A stretch of 64,000 bases of DNA from Parietaria judaica (taxonomy: Eukaryota > Streptophyta > Magnoliopsida > Rosales > Urticaceae). Shown here in pieces: positions 60,390-64,000 of the stretch. The DNA is taken from the NCBI GenBank assembly GCA_954871525.1, contig OX940861.1:12694842-12758841 (forward strand), read 5' to 3'. Position 1 is the stretch's first letter, and each line of letters opens with the position of its first letter. The notes beneath the pieces are model-generated. The model saw nothing but the letters and a program-made list of their open reading frames with translations. It ran no database searches and was not told the origin of the DNA. The position numbers were made by a program, and so were the translations under genes.

Positions 60390-62530
60390 TCCCAGTTGTC
60401 TAGTAGTAGTCTACAACTATAAATATGTATGTGAAGGGGTTTTCCAAAAGATGACCAAATTCAATTCACATGAATGAAGAGTGATTACGCTTCTTTCTTT
60501 GCAATTGCATGACATGAATTATTAATAGAGAAAGAGAGAAGCCATGTTAGCAAACCATAAATTTATGGACCAATTTATTCTTCATTGAAATCTAAGGATA
60601 TTATCCGACAGATTCTCCATGTGACTTCTGTTTTAAACGCACATCACGACAAAAACCTAACTTATAGTAAATTAAAATAAGTTTTTGTTTTTGTTTTTTT
60701 GCATTAATAAAATAACCCTAATGAAAATAGTAATTACGAAAAATAATTGAGAAGAAACAAATAATTTGGGGTTGGCTATCATATTCATGTAAGCATAAAA
60801 AGTTTAGTTTTAAGGAATCTTCGGAATTGTTATCAAAGCTAGTAAGATTGTTATGATAAAGGGTAATATTCATTCAATTAATACGTATCAAAATGATTAG
60901 GTCAATCCCAATTATGGTGGTCACATTTGGACCACAATAATTACCCCTATCAAAACAAATTATTTTAATCAAGAACCTATGTAATAAATTAAAGAAATGA
61001 CTATCAAATTGATGAGATAATATCGTGGATTGGAGAATCATGCGGTATAAAATAAAATATACCCTATATTTTAAAAGGCAAATAACATTTCAGGTTCCTT
61101 CCTCCCATATTCATGGACCATGGATTGGTACCACAAGGCAGTGATTTTGTAGTAGAACATTCACTTTCATGCCTATCTTTTATTAAAAGTTAAATTTAAA
61201 AAGGCTCAAAGGTGTGACTTTGTGAAGTCATGGCATGAATGAATGGCTTTCTTTTATTTATTTATTTTGGTTTTTGATATTTGTGTAGAGAGCGAGCGAC
61301 CATTGTGGTGTGCCATTCTCATGCTAATGTGGCTGCTCAAATAAGGAACATTTGCATATGAGAATGTGTGAATTTCTTAGGCTTTTGATTGGGACATTTC
61401 AGTTTTGTTTGTGCTCTTCTTTTGGCCTATTTCAATGCCCCAATGTTTAATACTTTGTTTGTTTATTTATATATATTATATAAATAAATATTTTTGAGAT
61501 TAGTGTAATAAAGTAGAAAATTACGAGGAGAACAAGAATGCTAACATATTGGGGAATTAGATTTAAATTCTTCTGAAAAATTACAATTAGGGTTATATTC
61601 AAATTTATTTATAAACTAATAGGGTTAATATTAAATTTTATACAAATTTACACTGAAAAAATTGAATATAGATTATATGTTCCTTTTCTTTTCTTTTCTT
61701 TCTTTTTCTTTTCTTTCTTTCTTTCTTTTTTTTGAAAGGGGTGGTTTAAATTTTGAAGTTTGAACGACACCTCTTACTATTTCGATGGATAGTTTGATAG
61801 TCACGTATACAAATTATTGTGCTAAGCTTAAGTAAAACTAATAGACAAGAGAAGCTAGTTGCTTTTATTGGCCCTTATTGGTACCTTATTTGAGAAACCA
61901 TGCACATGCTATTGCCTTACATGCTCATAACAAATCACAATCTCGTTCCTTGTGTTTATCTTCTATCTATAGTCCAATATTATGCAACCCATTACAAGTA
62001 CCAAATCTTCCATTGCCTATCATTTTATTCGTCTCTTAATAATTAAAATCATTATTGTAGATATCTAGTTAATGACAAGAATCATGTTGACTATGGTCAA
62101 CTATATTTATTAGCACTGTAACGTAGAGTGATTGATTATTGGTACCCTATTTATTGTTAGAATTATAATACCAGTCTTTAATTATGTTTGTAAGTTTAAC
62201 TTATTTTCCTATAATTTATTCGTAATTGCAATTTTGTAAAAGGTAATACAGATATATTTGCAAACTAGCAAGTAGTGATCCATATATATAGGCCATACTA
62301 AATAGACGAAATTATTGTATCAATTCATAATCACTAAAATTTAATCATTGTATTAGCCAACACCAATGGGCTGCGTATTAATCATAGTCTAAAGGAAAAT
62401 AATAACATATTGATTATTATAGATTAATTATACATATTGATCAGTCTATCAAAATGTATATATTGATTACATGTATAATCAACTTTCTCAAAGAAGGAAA
62501 TTGACCGAAGAACACTTGAACTTGTATCTC
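60246..62530. other. Gene-poor AT-rich sequence
   Basis: (TA)n run at 60355-60385 and a CTTTT-rich tract at 61680-61732. No gene or element ends recognised. Confidence 0.5.
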
Positions 62531-62543
62531 GTAAGTTCGTAAG

Positions 62544-62655
62544 TAGAGCTGAAACTGACGATGGCCTTGTTTGGTTCGCGACGGCCACCGGAGGTTCGCG
62601 ATTCGGCGTCCAAAATCGCGACCCATCGTGGAGGAGCTTGGCCGTCGCGATGCGC

Positions 62656-62688
<33 letters not shown>

Positions 62689-62796
62689 ATCGCGATGCAT
62701 CGCGAGCTGCCGGGTCACGACGCATCGCGACGGCGCCACCGGCGATTTTCGGCGATTGGGTCGCGACCCATCGTGGAACCGTGACTTGCAGCTCTA
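62544..62796. mobile_element. hAT MITE, TAGAGCTG family, copy 2
   Basis: Left end TAGAGCTGAAACTGACG and right end the complement (TTGCAGCTCTA), flanked by a perfect 8-bp duplication TTCGTAAG (62536-62543 and 62797-62804). The interior is rich in TCGCGA words and has a (CT)n run at 62660-62688. The ORFs on both strands are composition-driven. Same family as 35918-36172. Confidence 0.9.
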
Positions 62797-63142
62797 TTCG
62801 TAAGGTAGAGAAGAAATCTAAATTTCGAACCCTAATGAATTACATTTTTTTTTTTTGGAATAGATTCAAAAAGTAAAAAAGTAAATAAATACAATGGGGT
62901 ATATTTAAATTTACACATAAAAATGTTGACATGTACGTATAGTGGCTTGGCCAGACTTTCATATATTAAAACGACTGTTACACATATAAATAGATATTAT
63001 TACTTTTGGAGGAATAGTACAATAGATTTATCGAGTCAAGAAAGGAGGAGGCAATGAGAAGAGTCGAATCAATCCTGAATATTTTTATAAGTGAATGGAT
63101 GCACGTACATTCACTGGTGCACATGTAGCCCTGCCTATCCAT

Positions 63143-63804
63143 TAGGGGTGAAACCGGGTCGGGTACCCGGTTTTTTTGAGGTACCCGGTACCCGGATCCG
63201 AAAACCGGGTATCTAAAAATTGATACCCGGTACCCGAAATCCGGGTATCTAATTTTTGATACCCGGATCCGGTACCTGGTACCCGGTTTTGAAATCGGAT
63301 TCGGGTTTTCGAGCGGATCCGGGTTTATACCCGGATCCGTTTGTTTTTTTTTTAATTTTTTTAAAAATATATTATCTCAAAATATACATTGTCTCATAAA
63401 TAAAAACATATATCCATTGTCTTAAAATTAAAATGCATAAAAAAACATAGTCTCGCGGTTATTTTTTTCGTTTCCGCCATCATTTTTTCGTTCCGCGCAT
63501 CAAGCATCATCAACATCAATTGTAAACATATGATATGACAATAATAAAAAAAAGTATTACAAGTCAAATAAACATGAGATAAAAATAATTAAATAAAATT
63601 AAAGGAAAATAAAAAAAATAAAAAAAGCGGGTATTAAACCGGGTACCGGGTACCCGGTTTCTATGATTTCAATACCCGGTATCCGAACCCGGTTTAAAAA
63701 CCGGGTACGGGTACCCGGATCCGGAATCCGGATCCGGATTCGAATTCGGGTTTTTAATCCGGATTCGGGTTTTACCCGGTTTTCGGGTTTTATTTTCATC
63801 CCTA
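63143..63804. mobile_element. hAT MITE, CCGGATCC-rich family, copy 4 (intact)
   Basis: Left end TAGGGGTGAAACCGGGTCGG, right end TTTTATTTTCATCCCTA, flanked by a perfect 8-bp duplication CTATCCAT (63135-63142 and 63805-63812). The flanks of the element are arrays of GGTACCCGG and CCGGATCCGG words; the centre is AT-rich. It is non-coding. Confidence 0.92.
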
Positions 63805-63919
63805 CTATCCATGTATGTGGGTGCTCATCATTGGTAAACAAAATCATAGTAATTTTTTAAATTAAACGCGAATTTCTAGAAGTTTTCTATTTCAAGAATG
63901 GGAATGCGATAAAAATATG

Positions 63920-63978
63920 CCACGACATGAATATAACATAGTTAATGAATACGTAACTATGTTATATTCATGTCGTGG
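63920..63978. repeat. Perfect 25-bp inverted repeat (hairpin)
   Basis: 63920-63944 and 63954-63978 are exact reverse complements (CCACGACATGAATATAACAT and continuing), separated by a 9-base loop. No flanking duplication is visible. It could be a tiny foldback, a small-RNA precursor or a replication-generated palindrome. Confidence 0.92.
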
Positions 63979-64000
63979 TTCAATTTAGTTACATATATGT

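Overview
This window looks like nuclear DNA from a flowering plant, most likely a eudicot. It has AT-rich intergenic sequence, three plant-type genes (two of them with spliced GT-AG introns) and a dense layer of plant-type transposable elements. I could not assign a species. No rRNA, confident tRNA, CRISPR or prokaryotic operon is present.

Only three protein-coding genes can be supported. (1) 25636-27485 (+): a three-exon PPPDE/DeSI-like putative deSUMOylating or deubiquitinating peptidase of 229 residues. (2) 34598-35590 (-): a single-exon DUF868 protein of 330 residues, with a TATA box and telo-box in front. (3) 57744-58361 (-): a two-exon AP2/ERF transcription factor of the SHINE/WIN1 type, 177 residues. 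They share no obvious pathway and are separated by 7-22 kb of repeats.

Layout. 1-9 kb: hAT-like non-coding elements and a 3.7-kb Mutator-like terminal-inverted-repeat (TIR) element that holds a solo LTR and a hAT MITE, then another solo LTR. 9-13.3 kb: a 132-bp tandem duplication and two solo LTRs. 13.3-17 kb: AT-rich sequence with a SINE remnant, a small hAT MITE and a degenerate minisatellite. 17-23 kb: a three-deep nest (solo LTR inside a TIR element inside a second TIR element that also carries a LINE remnant), dated by a target-site duplication at each level. 23-25.3 kb: a reverse copy of the hAT-like element and a short foldback. 25.5-28 kb: the PPPDE gene. 28-34 kb: foldback, hAT and Tourist-like MITEs and another Mutator-like foldback. 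34.5-35.7 kb: the DUF868 gene, followed by a hAT MITE inserted into the end of another hAT element. 36.7-57.7 kb: gene-poor, with two more Mutator-like foldbacks, an LTR still joined to its primer-binding site, and a copia-type solo LTR. 57.7-58.4 kb: the SHINE-like gene with a foldback element in its upstream region. 59-64 kb: a (CT)n tract, a GC-rich patch with 45-bp tandem repeats, two hAT MITEs and a perfect 25-bp hairpin close to the right edge.

The recurring theme is a set of Mutator-like elements that share a terminus of the form GGGTTAATKRCGGCAAAAAT and carry spaced TACCCAA repeats; several also carry G-box (CACGTG) motifs. Element boundaries were read by eye from inverted repeats and target-site duplications. 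None of the elements shows an intact transposase, integrase or reverse transcriptase.
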